A stretch of DNA of 64,000 nucleotides from Anastrepha obliqua (GCF_027943255.1 NC_072892.1:19615792-19679791), one strand, 5' to 3'. Numbered from the stretch's first letter, positions 1 to 11,831 are shown. Numbers and translations are program-made. The notes: generated by a model not told the origin, from the letters alone.

Positions 1-1974
1 TTCCACTTTTGGGTAACAATAATGCCAGCAATTACTGTTATCACTTGTGAGCCCGAGACAAAAGCCATAACAACAATCTTCCCAATTGGTTATAGAAACT
101 TCATAAGGCCAGCGCAACGCCTGTATGGCGAAGATGTAGCGAAGCGGAGAGTCGTGCGTCTGGAGTGGCTATGAAATGGGTGAATGCGCAGCCAACGCGT
201 TGCCATTAGTTAACTTCACTTTTGATTGATTTCAATTAATCTTGGGTGCGTGTAATTAATCATTGAACACTTTAATATGGTTAACAACTTCTGACCAAGC
301 AACGGTTAAAAAGGTTCGGTTCAGCGCACGAACAAGTAACTGGCTAAAGCGCAGCACCGCAGCGGACGGACATGTGAGTAGTGTACGTCAGCACTTAGGC
401 TCGCAGCCTTGCTGCTCACTGTCGCTAATGTAAAAAACAGAAAAAAAATGTGTACACACAAAACAATATCAAAAAAAACGAAGCGCATAGCTAAGGCGAG
501 GAAAAGCACTTTTGTGGTCGCACATTGATTTTGGACGCAAGATGCACCGCACAACGTTCGCGGCTATGGGAGCTTGTGTGGAAATGCGTTGGTGTTGCGC
601 CCCCAATAAAAAACCAAACAGTGCTACAGTGCTTGGCAACGGACAACGCTTCAAATGAGTTATGGGCCTGAATGCCAACGCAGAAGAATCACAACTCGGG
701 TGAAAAGGAATTCCCAGTTGAACTGTTTGCTTCCTACTGCCAATGCCGCAACCTAAGCGAAGTGGAAATAAGCAAACAGTGCCAAAATGAGTTAACTCAG
801 TGCTGCCAACTAATTGTAATACTCGTATGTATATTATTGTGCTTCATGCCCAACTCTCTCTAGGCAGCGCGAATGTGCCACAGCAGCAGCCGAAAACATA
901 TGCACTTCAACTGCTAGGCAGCGTGGAAAGTTGCGCGCTACGATTGATGGCTATCAATGGCTGTGAATGATGTTGCAACATTCCACCCGCCCAGCTCGAC
1001 GCGCCCTCGCGAGCACACATTCGGTGCGCGTAGCAAAAAAAAAATCAGAAAAAAAAACAGCAGAATAGACGCGATCTTATGTGCAACACAACATTGTGGC
1101 TTGCTGCACACAGCTTTTGGAGTATTGATTTTCCCAGGGTTTAATGGCCATTAAAACAAATGACTGGAAGCGTTTTACGGGCGAGCGTGAAGCTCAGCGC
1201 TGGCCGCTCTTTGATTGCTTTATGCGGTAAGCGAATCGCAAGCAGTGGAAGAAAGTAGGTTGCAGGTGGGGCGGTTGGTGCTTGGCGTATATCATTTGAA
1301 TAACTTGATGCAGTTTGATGTTAATTTATTAGACTTTGATTGAAATTGAAGCTGAGTGATTTCTGGCATGAATCGTTGAACACTGTAGGCCTGCTTTATG
1401 CCCCACGGTGATTTAAATGCAAAGAAGGTACAAAACATGCGCTGCTATTTCGATTGCGGCATCAGACGAGGTATATTAAGATAGGAGAGGCAAACCTATG
1501 TAGACTGGTCATATACGGGAGAGTGGTCTCGTACTGATAGCTCAAGTGATATAGGCTATAAGGGTGCACAGAATATTTGCTTTTGCTGAGTGCTATGCTG
1601 AACTCTGCAGAGAGAAGTCTTTTTACGTCTGATGCCGATTTGGTCAAGCATAATTGAATACTGAAGGTGTCGTCTTCCCAACACAGTTTTTTTATTTTTC
1701 GCGATTTTGACAAGTCTGACGTCAGGCTGCTTATCAATACAAACAAATGAATAAAACAAACAAGAGAAGGAAAACTTGCATCTTTGTGAATATTCAGTGA
1801 ATGGCGTGGTCCAGTATTGTGATTTGTGAGATTTCAACTAAACAAACTAATGAAAGCGAGGCGCCGTGTGTTAAACTGTGAAAGCGCAAATGAATATAAA
1901 GCCTCCAAATGCAGTTTTGTTTTGCGTTTTTATGTCGATGTGTGCGTAAAACTCTTAAGGCTTATAAAGTCCAG
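1..1974. other. Unique DNA, no gene seen
   Basis: Nothing coding is convincing here. Short frames exist on both strands but none has a recognisable motif or unusual composition. Sequence is AT-rich with A homopolymers near 430-480 and 1030-1060. Confidence 0.5.
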
Positions 1975-2480
1975 TTAACATAAGAATTCAAGCCGGCCGA
2001 TCATCAACAACGTCGTGTCTTTGCTGATTGGGTCGTTGAAATGTATGAAAATGATCCGGAATTCCATCGAAAAATCAGCTTGAGTGCTGAACCCCATTTT
2101 CACCTCGGTGGCTTCGTCAACAAGCAAAATTGTCAGATCTGGCGCTCAGAAAATCCAAGAGTTATTATTGAAAAGTCTCTCTATCCTTAACGTGCGACTG
2201 TTTGGTGCGGTTAATGATCCGGCGGAGTCATTTGACCTTACTTTTTCGAAAATACAGCTGGAGCAGCAGTTACGGTGAATGGATTGCGCTATCGAGAGAT
2301 GATTAACGATTTTTATGGCCGGAATTGGATGGTATTTGGATGGACAACGTTTATTTTCAACAAGACGGCGCTACTTGCCACACAAGCAACAAAACCATTG
2401 AAAAAAAAAACGCCGAGAAACGCGTTACTTCTGTCCAGCCTGTCCAGGGAAGCCAGCCCTTTGTGTGGATAATTGTTTTA
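1975..2480 (+). mobile_element. DD41D (rosa-like) Tc1/mariner relic
   Basis: Reading across frames gives the catalytic-domain signature of the DD41D group: a PEFHRKI stretch, then PHFHLGGFVNKQNCQIW, then VTVNGLRYREMIND, then the second catalytic Asp block QQDGATCHTSN near 2362-2395. The first catalytic Asp lies in SAEPHF where family members have SDEAHF, so that residue is lost. Several frameshifts and a stop interrupt the frame, and similarity ends shortly after DGATCHT, so the third Asp region is missing. No terminal inverted repeat was found on either side. This is a dead fragment; it resembles the element at 10632-11558 (PHFHL/AHFHL) more than the one at 6303-7220 (AHFWL). Confidence 0.75.
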
Positions 2481-5209
2481 AAAACTTCCAGAAACAATAA
2501 TATATTACTTTATTTCTTGTATTTGAGTTAATTTTTCCATTATATTGAATGAATTTTTTTTTAATAAAAAAAAGCTCACGGAAGCCAAACCCAACATTTT
2601 TTTCTTTTCCCAGAAGCCATTTATCGATACTAACACTATTATAATACGGTTTTACTCATAGCTACACAAAAAGTGGTACTTTTAGGTAGTACGAGATGAC
2701 TCGTAGTTGGCTTCCTGGAAGGGAAATCATACTACGAGTTATCTCGTAGTTGGCAGTCAACGTGTTAAGTTTGTCTTTTTTTTTATTTTAGGCTAATTTA
2801 AAGCTACTGAAACTGTAACTTAAAAAAACTGTATTATCAAACCAAAGAATGTTAAAAAAGGTCACTCTGAGAAGATTTTAGTGTTAATGAAAATTTGTTG
2901 GTTCTTATAAAATTTGATATTTTAAAAGTGAAAATTTAATTTTTTGCTCCTTTTAAGGTTATGTTGGAATATTAAATCTTCTTCTCTCAACGCTTCTTAA
3001 CATTTTACAAAGCGTTTAAATTGACTGAATGCGAATTAAAACCATAGAGGTGTAATCGTTTCATCCGGTCCTCAATCCTTAGTGGGACATAGGGCATCAA
3101 GAGGTGTACTCATAGAAAAAAGAAGCAAAAAAATACCAGAAAATACTAAGGAAACCATAATGACATTTTCACAAAAAGAGTACCTTATCTAGCTACATAA
3201 CCCTAATATCGCAAAAAAGTCGTTCCCTTAACAAAAGAGTTTCGCTTAACAAAAAAAAACTCATAAATTAAATTGTACATAACCATAACACATTTATTTA
3301 AAAAAGCCCACGTTTAAAAAAAAATGTGTCACACCTACAAAGTTCTTTAAGTAATTCAATAAAAAATTGGTGTTTTATTTTCTTTAAATGGGCATTTTAG
3401 TGCGTTTTTATATCCAAAGTTAAGCAACACTGCAGTAGCGAGAGAGAGATTTGGCTACTGAAAGGAGAAGAACACCAACATTTTTTTTTACATCTGGACG
3501 CATTGCCCGCGATTGCGCTAATGCTAAATAAAACTGAGTGAATTATTAAAAAAATGTATATTTTACAAAATTATTAATTAATTAATTAATTAGAACAGGC
3601 TAGAAAAATGTCATGAAGAAATAACTAAAGCTCCGAGACTAAATAACAAAAAAAAGAAGCTAAATGAAGTTACGAAACTGGTGCTAATGTGACGTCACTC
3701 AATTTCAAATTTGCTGAGAGCAAAGTAACGGTACCACGATAGGCGCCATTTCATTATTCTTTCCATCATGGGTAGAACTAATAATGCTTCCATGCTCCAT
3801 GCCCCGATTTCTAGAACTTTCAGAGAATTTACTTCGCTTGCAAATCATATTGGCCTAGATTTTTCTTCCACAAAGTACCACTTGTAAATGTTGTTAAAAT
3901 TAATATTTAATTGGATTCTAAGTATTATCGAAGGAGTGGATAAGTCCGCTACCCTGGTAGCCAATTCACAAAAGATGGTGGCGCAATTGGAGATGTGGCA
4001 GCTCGTATTTGTAAAGCGCAAACTGCGAACTTTCAATTGATAATGCCATCTGCACGGATAATTTATCAAGAAATACAAAACAAAAAATTTACTACATTCT
4101 ACTAGAATGTGTGGAATTAGAATGAATGATTCTTTGTATTCTCCAATACTCTTTCTCTGAAATCTAAATATAAGAAATGTTACACTTTTTTCATTAAAAT
4201 GAAATAAGTCAATTATAAGTTTAGTTCATTTGTGATTGCATTGTTTACCATTAATCTGTTTTTCATAGTCTATAAAAAATATTGCATTTTTTGATTATTA
4301 AATAAAAAAATGAATTACCTCTGACCTTTCTAAAGTACTATTGGAAAGGTTTATTATCTAAATAAATGTTTTTAATTTAAAGGGTCATTGGAAAATTTAC
4401 CTTCGAGAGGTCAACGCTCTTGCCAGTACCGAATTAAGTTTGTGAGCCCTTTTAGCTGCACATACGTAATAATACATATGTACATATGTATCCATATATA
4501 TAGTATATAGTGCTTATACATCAATAACTACACAGAAATGTATGTAAATTGATATTCCTCATAATTCGTAAACCGCCGTAGAATATATTTGGTTTGTCCG
4601 CCAAAGTATAATCGCCTTTCACTTTTACTTCATTCATTTACTGTTTCGCCGTTATACAGCAACATTTCGAAAGCCGAATTTCAGCTCGTTCGAAATTCTT
4701 AACGAAATTTCTACTTTCTTAAGCATTCAAATCTGTTTTAACTATTGCAGTATGAAAATTGCACCCCTAAAACTCATTACTCACACAAATACCAGAACGT
4801 AGCCGAAAAGGTAAAACTTTCACGTTAAAATATTCTATGCCTACATACGCCAGTTGTTTTTTTGCTTATTTCTTGAGCAGGATACGTTTGAATGTAAAAA
4901 TTCTTAGGCGCAGCGATAGACTGCTCCAGTGCCCTCCACTTTAGCTGTTGGCTGGAAGCAGAAGAAGCCACGCAAGTACGAAAAACGAACGATTTTTTTA
5001 TTTGCTGAAAATTTTGTGCCAAACTTATGCAGTTTCGAATAAATACTTTTATGTACTTATTGCTAAATACAGTTCAGTAGCGAATCTCATTTCATAGAAA
5101 GGCATTTCTTTTGTAAATTAACTATTTTTACAGAATTATTCTTTTGCGAAGGAAGGATCGGTGTCCTAGTGAATTTGTACGTTTGAGCTACATTTCTAGA
5201 GATTTGATT
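2481..5209. other. AT-rich unique DNA, no gene seen
   Basis: About 2.7 kb without a supported gene or a recognised transposon. It contains a hairpin pair at 2689-2754, a short TTAA-TTAATTAATTAATT run near 3577-3595 and a TATATG/ACATATG-rich stretch near 4465-4510. Confidence 0.45.
2687..2754. repeat. Two hairpin-forming repeats sharing CTCGTAGTTGGC
   Basis: The motif CTCGTAGTTGGC occurs at 2700-2711 and again at 2743-2754. Each copy is the right arm of a small palindrome: TACGAG-ATGA-CTCGTA at about 2690-2705, and ACTACGAG-TTAT-CTCGTAGT at 2731-2750 (perfect 8-bp arms). Spacing between the two is 43 bp. They could be ends of a miniature inverted-repeat element or a paired protein-binding site; neither can be decided from this copy alone. 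Confidence 0.6.
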
Positions 5210-6242
5210 TCTGGTGCATTTATATACATTCGTAAGACATGCCACAGCCAGCGGGTCGGCAGGATCTTCATTCGTTGCACTATGTCCATGTCGGCGCAAA
5301 GCTCATTGCTACATTGTCTAAGATATAAGGCGTCGGCAAAGTGCAAAGACCCAAAATTCTTCCACAGAATTTTTCTCTTATGCACTACAAGTGCCGCCTC
5401 AACGAATGATGCTTCTTCGCCATACAGTAAGACTTGCATAATGAGAGGCTTATAAAGTGTGGTTTTTGTTTTTCGAAAGAAATTTATTAGTCCATTGCTC
5501 GCTTAGTGTAAACTAGCACTTGTTCGCGATGTACAGTACGCAAAGATTTCGCCAACATCAAACTGCTAAACGGCTCTCAGCAAATTTCAAGTAACCAACT
5601 GATTTTTTGAAGTATTAAGTGAGACAACAGCGGTTTGTCTGCAACGGAGGCCTACAAAAACCAAGGTTGTGTGTGTTGATTTCATATGAGAAATCAGCGC
5701 AGCCCCAGTCCATGCTACTTCGTTGCCATTTGAATAAGGAAGAGTAGGCATAGCTGTGCTGTCAACTCTCCTATGACATAGCAGCCAAAGTTACGCTCAC
5801 AATTTTTTTGTTTGATGGCCAAATCTTAGAGTCTCTTCTATCCGCCACTTCTCTGCTCGCTATACCACTATCCCTCTGCTCGGCTAATTTGACGAAACAT
5901 TTGCATGTGAAAGCAACAACATCGAACAAGATATGTTTATTTACACCAGTTGCTTCATCTATTCGCCTCTTGCTAACGCTCGGCGGAAAGAAGAGGCCTC
6001 TTTGCAATTGTTAGCAAAAGCAGTTCTCCGTTAGATTTCTTAGCTGGCATTATTATCGGTCTTAGTGTTTGTTCCCAAGTAAACGATCTATTTTACTACT
6101 TCAAAATTATAACTTTTAGCTATCACTTGGATGCTTATACGCGAATAGGGCGACTGCTTGTTTGCTGACAGAAGGTATTTAGACTTGTCCTGGTTCATTT
6201 CTAGAACCATTCCCCTTTGCTTTCTTATCAAACTTAGAAGAA
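5210..6242 (-). mobile_element. RTE-like LINE fragment, old, split by unknown insert
   Basis: The minus strand of 5210-5572 aligns by eye with the C-terminal part of the RTE-like reverse transcriptase seen more intact at 17000-18040 (the region reading FGPLH..., DELYELYDDIDIAQR, LRWLGHVVRM). Minus strand 6041-6242 continues into the region upstream of that (SFNFEVVK..., HSRIG..., KRKGL). About 470 bp at 5573-6040 matches nothing in the element and interrupts it, so it is either an insertion or a replacement. Divergence is high and frames are broken. The fragment ends abruptly at about 6242, where a plus-strand copy of the same family begins. Confidence 0.65.
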
Positions 6243-6302
6243 GAACCTCTGCACGTTAGCGACGGCGAGTATCGTAAGCGATGGAACAATGAACTGTATG
6301 TA

Positions 6303-7220
6303 AAGGGTGTTTTTTTTAGAGGTTAGGTTTTCAAGATGAAATAAAACGTATATAATTTAATGTTATGGCCAAGAATTTAGCTTTATTATAAAGATAAGGG
6401 TTTGCCATTATGTTTTAAAAATGATTTCGGGCAAGTGGCCGCCGTAGCTGGCTCGAATAAATTCCAGCCGAGAGGCCCAATTTTCGACCACTTTTTGCAG
6501 CAATTGGGGCCGTATGTCAGCAATAACGCGCCGAATATTCTCTTCCAAGACGTCAATCGTCTCGGGCTTATCTGCGTAGACAAGCGACTTCACATAGCCC
6601 CACAAGAAATAGTCCAGCGGTGTTATATCGCACGATCTTGGAGGCCACGCCACAGGTCCACGGCGCGAGATAATGCGCTCACCAAAAGTTTCCTTCAATA
6701 AATCGATTGTTGCGTTGGCTGTATGGCATGTAGCGCCGTCTTGTTGGAACCAAAGGTCGTCCACATCAACATCGTCCAATTCAGGCACGAAAAAGTTATT
6801 AATCATGGCTCTATAGCGCTCTCCGTTGACTGTAACATTATGGCCGGCTTCATTTTTAAAGAAATATGGACCAATGATTCCCTCTGCCCATAGAGCACAC
6901 CAAACAGTGACTTTTTGAGGATGTAACGGCGTCTCAGCAATGGCTTGTGGATTATGTTCACTCCAAATGCGACAATTTTGCTTATTGACATACCCATTCA
7001 ACCAAAAGTGAGCTTCATCGCTGAACAAAATTTTCTTGTGAAAATCGGGATCGGTGGCCATCTCGTTTTGGTTCGATTTGAAAACGTTGTTCAGGTGTAA
7101 GTCTATTCATTATGAAATGGCAAACCAAACTGAGCATAAATCAAGTGACAGCTGTCAAAAAGACCATCTACGAAAAAAGTAGTGCCAACTTGAAAACCTA
7201 ACCTCTAAAAAAACACCCTT
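6303..7220 (-). mobile_element. DD41D rosa-like transposon with TIRs and TA duplication
   Basis: Terminal inverted repeats of about 31 bp begin AAGGGTGTTTTTTT and continue AGAGGTTAGGTTTTCAAG; the two ends differ by one T in the T-run. Both ends abut TA (6301-6302 and 7221-7222), the Tc1/mariner target duplication. Length is 918 bp, shorter than the roughly 1.3 kb expected of full-length DD41D elements. On the minus strand a normal transposase start (MNRLTPEQRFQIE) is present at about 7107, then jumps to the catalytic domain in a different frame. This is an internal deletion that removed the DNA-binding region. The remaining catalytic frame is open. Confidence 0.9.
6408..7061 (-). CDS. DD41D transposase, catalytic domain only (217 aa)
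   Basis: Tc1/mariner-superfamily transposases cut and paste the element in the nucleus using a DDE/D RNase-H-like fold. This frame holds the entire catalytic core. Asp15 sits in FSDEAHFW, Asp108 in FQQDGATCHT and Asp150 in DITPLDYFLWGYVK. That gives exactly 41 residues between the second and third Asp, which defines the DD41D (rosa) group. The C-terminal LEENIRRVIADI and GGHLPEIIF segments are family-typical. The N-terminal helix-turn-helix half is deleted, so the product should not bind its ends. The Met chosen as start is an internal residue of the ancestral protein (EMATDPDFHKKI). The open frame suggests a young copy or little time since deletion. Confidence 0.85.
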   Translation of the reverse strand: MATDPDFHKKILFSDEAHFWLNGYVNKQNCRIWSEHNPQAIAETPLHPQKVTVWCALWAEGIIGPYFFKNEAGHNVTVNGERYRAMINNFFVPELDDVDVDDLWFQQDGATCHTANATIDLLKETFGERIISRRGPVAWPPRSCDITPLDYFLWGYVKSLVYADKPETIDVLEENIRRVIADIRPQLLQKVVENWASRLEFIRASYGGHLPEIIFKT

Positions 7221-7485
7221 TAGCTTCACGACGAGCGTATCAAGATACCGCGGCTTCTTTTCTGGGTCATGTCGTCCGAATGGATTTAAATGTTCTAGCT
7301 GGAGGTAGCAGAGACAGAGGAAAGACTCCTCTGCGTTGGAAAAACCAGGTGGAGAAGGACTTCGCTTCACTTGTTGGTTCCAACTAGCGCCGGTTAGCAC
7401 GAGAAAGCAATGACGGGCGCGCTTTGTTAAACTCGGCCAAAATCGCGTAAACGGTTATCACGCCAATCGAGAAGAAAAGCAGAAA

Positions 7486-9444
7486 AAGAGGAAGAGCTAA
7501 GGTCGCGTTTGTTGAGGGTGAATAGGTTCAACAATATTTTCCAGCATCAGGTCGAAAAATTCATACGACAGGAAGTCTCGTTTGGTATGAAACGGCTCGG
7601 AGATTATCCTGCTCAATTCTGACAGAACTGCTGAACACTAACGTCGTCTAGCACAGCCGTATAAGTTTTGCGGGTAAACCTCTTTAGCTCTATGTTCTGT
7701 TAATATCCATTTATAATAAAATATATACTTTTTAACGAATTTTGAATAAAGTTTTCCCACACCTGTCGGCTTTCCGTTGGCATTTTTTTATTGTATCCAA
7801 CGTGCCGCTTAATCCAGCAAAAGTAATTTCAAATATTTGAAATCCAAACATTCCTAAAAGTTTTTACACAAATTTTAATTTGATTTCCTTGTGAGTATGT
7901 AAGTGTGTATGCATGCATAAGTTACATATGTATAAGTATATAAATATCTTCCCATGCCGCCCAATGCCTGTTGTGTTGCCAAATGTAAATTGCCGTAAAA
8001 TTGTGTGTCGTCAAACTCGCGTCGCGTCAATGAGGGAAACTTCATTTTATCTTAATGTGCCAATAAATATCCAGAATCGCTGCAACCGAAATAAATTTGA
8101 AGTAGTATTACAAGAAATTATCGCATGCGCGGGAAAGAATGCCGTTTAATGGCGTTGTACTGGGTTGTCGGAATGTTTGTGTGGCTGGCGATTAGAAGTG
8201 GCTGCGAAGGGAAAGCGATTGTAATTAATGTACCGCTACCAACTATTCGGCACTTCGGTAGGCGGCAGTTCGATTTCAGTATTATATGAGCACATTCAAA
8301 TTTAGAGCTGCCGAAGTGCGGGGAGTTGGATTTTGCCAGCATGCAACTAACTAAATAACAACAACAAAAGCAGCCTTTACGTAAGTCCCGCTGCGCGTTA
8401 CGGTTCGAAAATAAAGCTCTGATCTTTATTGCGTTTAGCATTTCTCGTTCGGCTGTAATGAGCTACTTAACAACATATCAACGCTCCCTCAAAGTGGCTT
8501 CTTCCTTCGAACATCTGCCCATCTTTTGAATGTCTCGTGCCGCACTCAGCGCGCAGCAGCCACTCCTACGCTGCCTGAGTGTTTTTTCAACACTTCACAC
8601 AATGAGACAGCTACTTAGTGAAAATACATTTTAACCCTCTCGAAATGAGGAAAAGGGGCCCATCCATGTCTGCAATTGCATGTATCTGATGCTGCTCGGT
8701 GGATTGCCTACCTCTTCATCGATTTGTTTGTTTATATCCAATTGTAATGCGTTTTGATGCCACTTGACAACTTCATTTTGACAACCCATAAAATTTTATA
8801 GAACGCTTGTGATTTTGCGTTCAACAACACGTGAGTACCTTGAAGAATTGAAATGAAATTGTCGATCGCTCTACGAGTAGCGTGTGAAGTGTAAGTGGCG
8901 CGTGTTGCAGCCTACTTCGAAAACCGTTGTTGCGTTAAAAGGGTTCGTGTGCCATTCGGCCATAAAACTGATAATACCCGAAGGCAGCAGATGGTTGGCT
9001 CTGTCGATCACTTGCGAAAGAGCACCTGAGATGTGGTTTTTTTTCACTGTTTGGCATCAGTCTGCGCTGCATTAATTCATATTTCGAAATTTTATGGTTT
9101 TACGAAGGGCATAATTTATGAAAATGGATTTGTTTGGTATCATTTTTATTGTGATTTTTAATTGCAGATAATTTTGAAGAAACACCAAAAATACAGAAAT
9201 GTCTATGAGGCTTTTAGACAGAGTTTTCGTGGGTTGATCAAGCAGCTGGTATATTGACTTATGTTGAAAACTAATTCAAAAATTTTATGTAGCCCGAATT
9301 TGTCGTCATAAGTACACAGTTTTGTTTGCGCGAATGAGCTTCAGTGGTATAGGAATGTGATATTGTGTCCAGCCACGCCTTAGTTTAGGTAATTAAGTGC
9401 TTAATTGAGTTATTGACTTTGCTGTTCACACAAACGCAATTAAG
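7486..9444. other. Unique DNA, no gene seen
   Basis: About 2 kb with no supported gene and no recognised transposon similarity. Short frames in this stretch lack motifs. TATAAG/TATATAAATA-rich segments occur near 7930-7950. Confidence 0.45.
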
Positions 9445-10631
9445 CTAACTCAACTAGCCTCCGCGAAGCTACCTTGTCGTGGTGCGGAGGCTTAGTCGAA
9501 TCACTAATCAGACCTTATCAGTGGATAGGAGTGTGGTGGCTTGAATACATTCCAGTATTGAGCGAAAGCATTCCACTCCTTTGGTTCAGGCTGCTGTTTG
9601 AACGATGACCAAGCTCTGCTCTGGGGTGGAACAAGGTGTTATACGACCGGTGCCGAGGTTCAGCCTGGCTGGGGACCCAGGCCAAAAATAGCCCAGTCGC
9701 GAACGGAGTGCTCCGGATACCTGGCGTATGGTGGCCAACTGCTCAAAAGGCGAGTTACGCTAAAATCATGAGTAGGGTACAAAGAACAGCTTTTTTACGC
9801 ATGTCTGGTGCTTTAAGGACTACCCCAAATAAAGCGCTGGAAGTGCTAATCAATTTACCTGCACTAAATTTGGTAGTAAACACGTGGCTGCCGCCTCGGC
9901 GCTCAGACTCAAACGTATGACGCTATGGAAAGACTGGTGATTTGGCCATGCTTCTATTTTACACTCTCTGAATAGTCGCAAACAAGCAATAGACTACTCT
10001 ATTCCTAGGCTCACCTTCGAAAGGCTCTCGAAGACGAGTATACCGCCACAAAGAGAGTGACAGACACCAAGACCATGGAGAAGAGGGGAATTAAATTATT
10101 ATACAGATGGTTCCAAGCTAGACGATAAGGTTGGCTATGGAGTTTTCTCGAAGGAATTAAGACTGGAACTATCCATTCGATTACCAGACTACTGCAGCGT
10201 CTATCAGGCAGAGGTGCAAGCTATAAAAGAAGTGGTTACATATCTACCTGTAAATACGCATGCCGTAACAGAAATGACTATAAATATATTTTCGAATAGC
10301 CAGGCGACCATCAAATCAATGAATGCGGCTATACTAAGATCGAAGGCTGAACAGTAATGCCAGGCAGCCCTAAAGGAGATTAGTGACGTATTCAAGGTCA
10401 GCCTTATTTGGGTTCCGGGGCACATATATATTGAGGGAAATTGTAAAGCTGATGAGCTACCCAGAAAAGGGATAGTGATAAAAGTACCATTGGAATACCT
10501 TTGGCCACGAGTAAACTAAGATGAAGATACATTTTTAACAGCTAGGCTACTATGGTCGCAAATAGACAAGAAAAGGACAAAGGAATTGCTTAGTCTCTCA
10601 AGAGATAATATCTCGAAGGTCGAGGCTTATA

Positions 10632-11558
10632 AAGGGTGGTTAAATTTTAGGGGCCGATATTGATGTGAACCACACCTAAACGTCAAGCTGTTTTCTGCAT
10701 TTCATTTGACATCTTTCAATCTCAGACTAATTCAATTTGAACCTAGGAAAGCTAAACAATCAAGCAACGCGTTAAAGTTATTCAGGCTTATTATGAAAAC
10801 GGGCGTTCAAATCAAGATGCATATCGCTCACTTCATCTTCAGTGAGGACGCACATTTTCACCTCAGTGGATTGCTTAATAACCAGAATTGACGCATTTGG
10901 GCGAATGATAATCCAAGAAATATTGCCGAAAAACCAATCCCCCACAAAGAGTGACTGTTTGGTGCGGTGTATGGACCGGCGGCATCATTGGGCCGTATTT
11001 TTTCCAAAATGAGGCCGGTCAGCCAGTTACTGTGAATAGTGTTCGCTATCGTGAGATGATAACGAACTTTTTATGGCCCGAATTGGAAGCCATGGATGTG
11101 GGCGATATGTGGTTTCAACAGGACGATGCCACTTGTGACACAGCTAACGAAACAATGGCTCTTTTGCGCGAAAAATTTGATGGCCGAATAATCTCACGTC
11201 GCGTCGATGTCAATTGGCCGCCAAGATCATGTGATTTGACACCGTTGGACTTTCTTTGGGGTTATTTGAAAGAAAAGGTGTACGTCGATAAGCCAGCAAC
11301 AATTCAAGAGCTAAAGGATGAGATAATTTGGCCCCTTAATGGCATAGAACCTCAATTATGCTTCAGCGTCATCGAAAATTTGGACCGTCGGTTGGAGGTG
11401 TGCCGCCGAGGTCGCGGCGGCCATTTGGGCGATATTTTGTTCCGTACGTAATTGAACCATACCAATATTATCATAATAAAGAGAAATGACAATAATTTCT
11501 TAAAAAAAATTGTATTTTATTCAAAATCAACACCGGCCCTTAAAACTTAACCACCCTT
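10632..11558 (+). mobile_element. DD41D rosa-like transposon nested in LINE
   Basis: Inverted repeats start AAGGGTGGTTAA (left) and, read on the minus strand, AAGGGTGGTTAAG (right), about 30 bp with a few mismatches. TA duplications lie at 10630-10631 and 11559-11560. Removing it rejoins the LINE's C-terminal region (...GLI|SGHWLCGRH). Length is 927 bp; the N-terminal DNA-binding part of the transposase is largely missing. A degraded upstream stretch reads FSEDAHFHLSGLLNNQN then a stop, which carries the first catalytic Asp. It is a different subfamily from the copy at 6303-7220 because the terminal repeats diverge after AAGGGTG. Confidence 0.88.
10951..11451 (+). pseudogene. DD41D transposase C-terminal fragment (166 codons open)
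   Basis: The open frame begins at MTVWCGVWTGGIIGPYFF and runs to GDILFRT. Asp58 (QQDDATCDT) and Asp100 (DLTPLDFLWGY) are the second and third catalytic residues with 41 residues between them. Substitutions G-to-D and H-to-D in the normally invariant DGATCHT, and loss of the Tyr in LDYFLW, argue against activity. The first catalytic Asp lies upstream (SEDAHF, about 10845) in a frame interrupted by a stop and frameshift. The start used is simply the first Met and is not a real initiation site. Confidence 0.8.
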
Positions 11559-11831
11559 TATGATCGGCCATTGGCTATGTGGCAGGCATTCCTCGAGACT
11601 AGAAGTTTTCTCCCAAGAATATTGCAGAAGTTGCAGAGATGAGCAGGTTGTCTAGGTAAATACTTTTTTAATTCTCTTACAGAGCTGTCTGGCGTGGGGT
11701 TTGGATCAATTCTACGTTTCATAAGAGCCACAAAATGGTTCCACGAAGGAAAGTAAATAGGGTTCCCGTGCAGCACAGTATTATTACAATGGACCTGTAA
11801 GGTCTAAGTGACCTAACCTAACTCAACTAGC

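Larger units (their letters stand above)
6243..7485 (+). mobile_element. RTE-like LINE 3' end, split by DD41D transposon
   Basis: Flank 6243-6300 reads as the LHVSDGEYRKRWNNELY region and flank 7223-7485 resumes with the FLGHVVRM, GGSRDRGKTPLRWKNQVEKDF and ARESNDGRALLNSAKIA region. It ends in the family's terminal CTCGGCCAAA...CACGCCAATC followed by GAGAAGAA. The coding sequence is damaged. The two flanks are joined in the family consensus, so the DD41D element at 6303-7220 inserted here after the LINE copy. Confidence 0.8.
9445..11831 (+). mobile_element. LOA/I-type LINE, internally deleted, with target duplication
   Basis: Direct repeats CTAACTCAACTAGC at 9445-9458 and 11818-11831 bound the element. 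The right repeat overlaps the terminal CCTAACCTAA tail, so the true duplication is about 10-14 bp. The 5' end has a short inverted repeat (CTCCGC...GCGGAG, 9459-9490). Coding similarity starts late in the reverse transcriptase (VQRTAFLRMSGALRTTPNKALEVLINLP, about 9775-9870). It continues with a ribonuclease H domain at 10090-10500: YTDGSK, QAEVQAI, FSNSQA where an Asp is expected, and VPGHIYIEGN. It finishes with a Cys/His segment (GHWLCGRHSS...CRSC). In-frame stops and frameshifts make it non-functional. Presence of both ends but loss of the middle points to internal deletion rather than 5' truncation. A DD41D transposon interrupts it. Confidence 0.8.
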
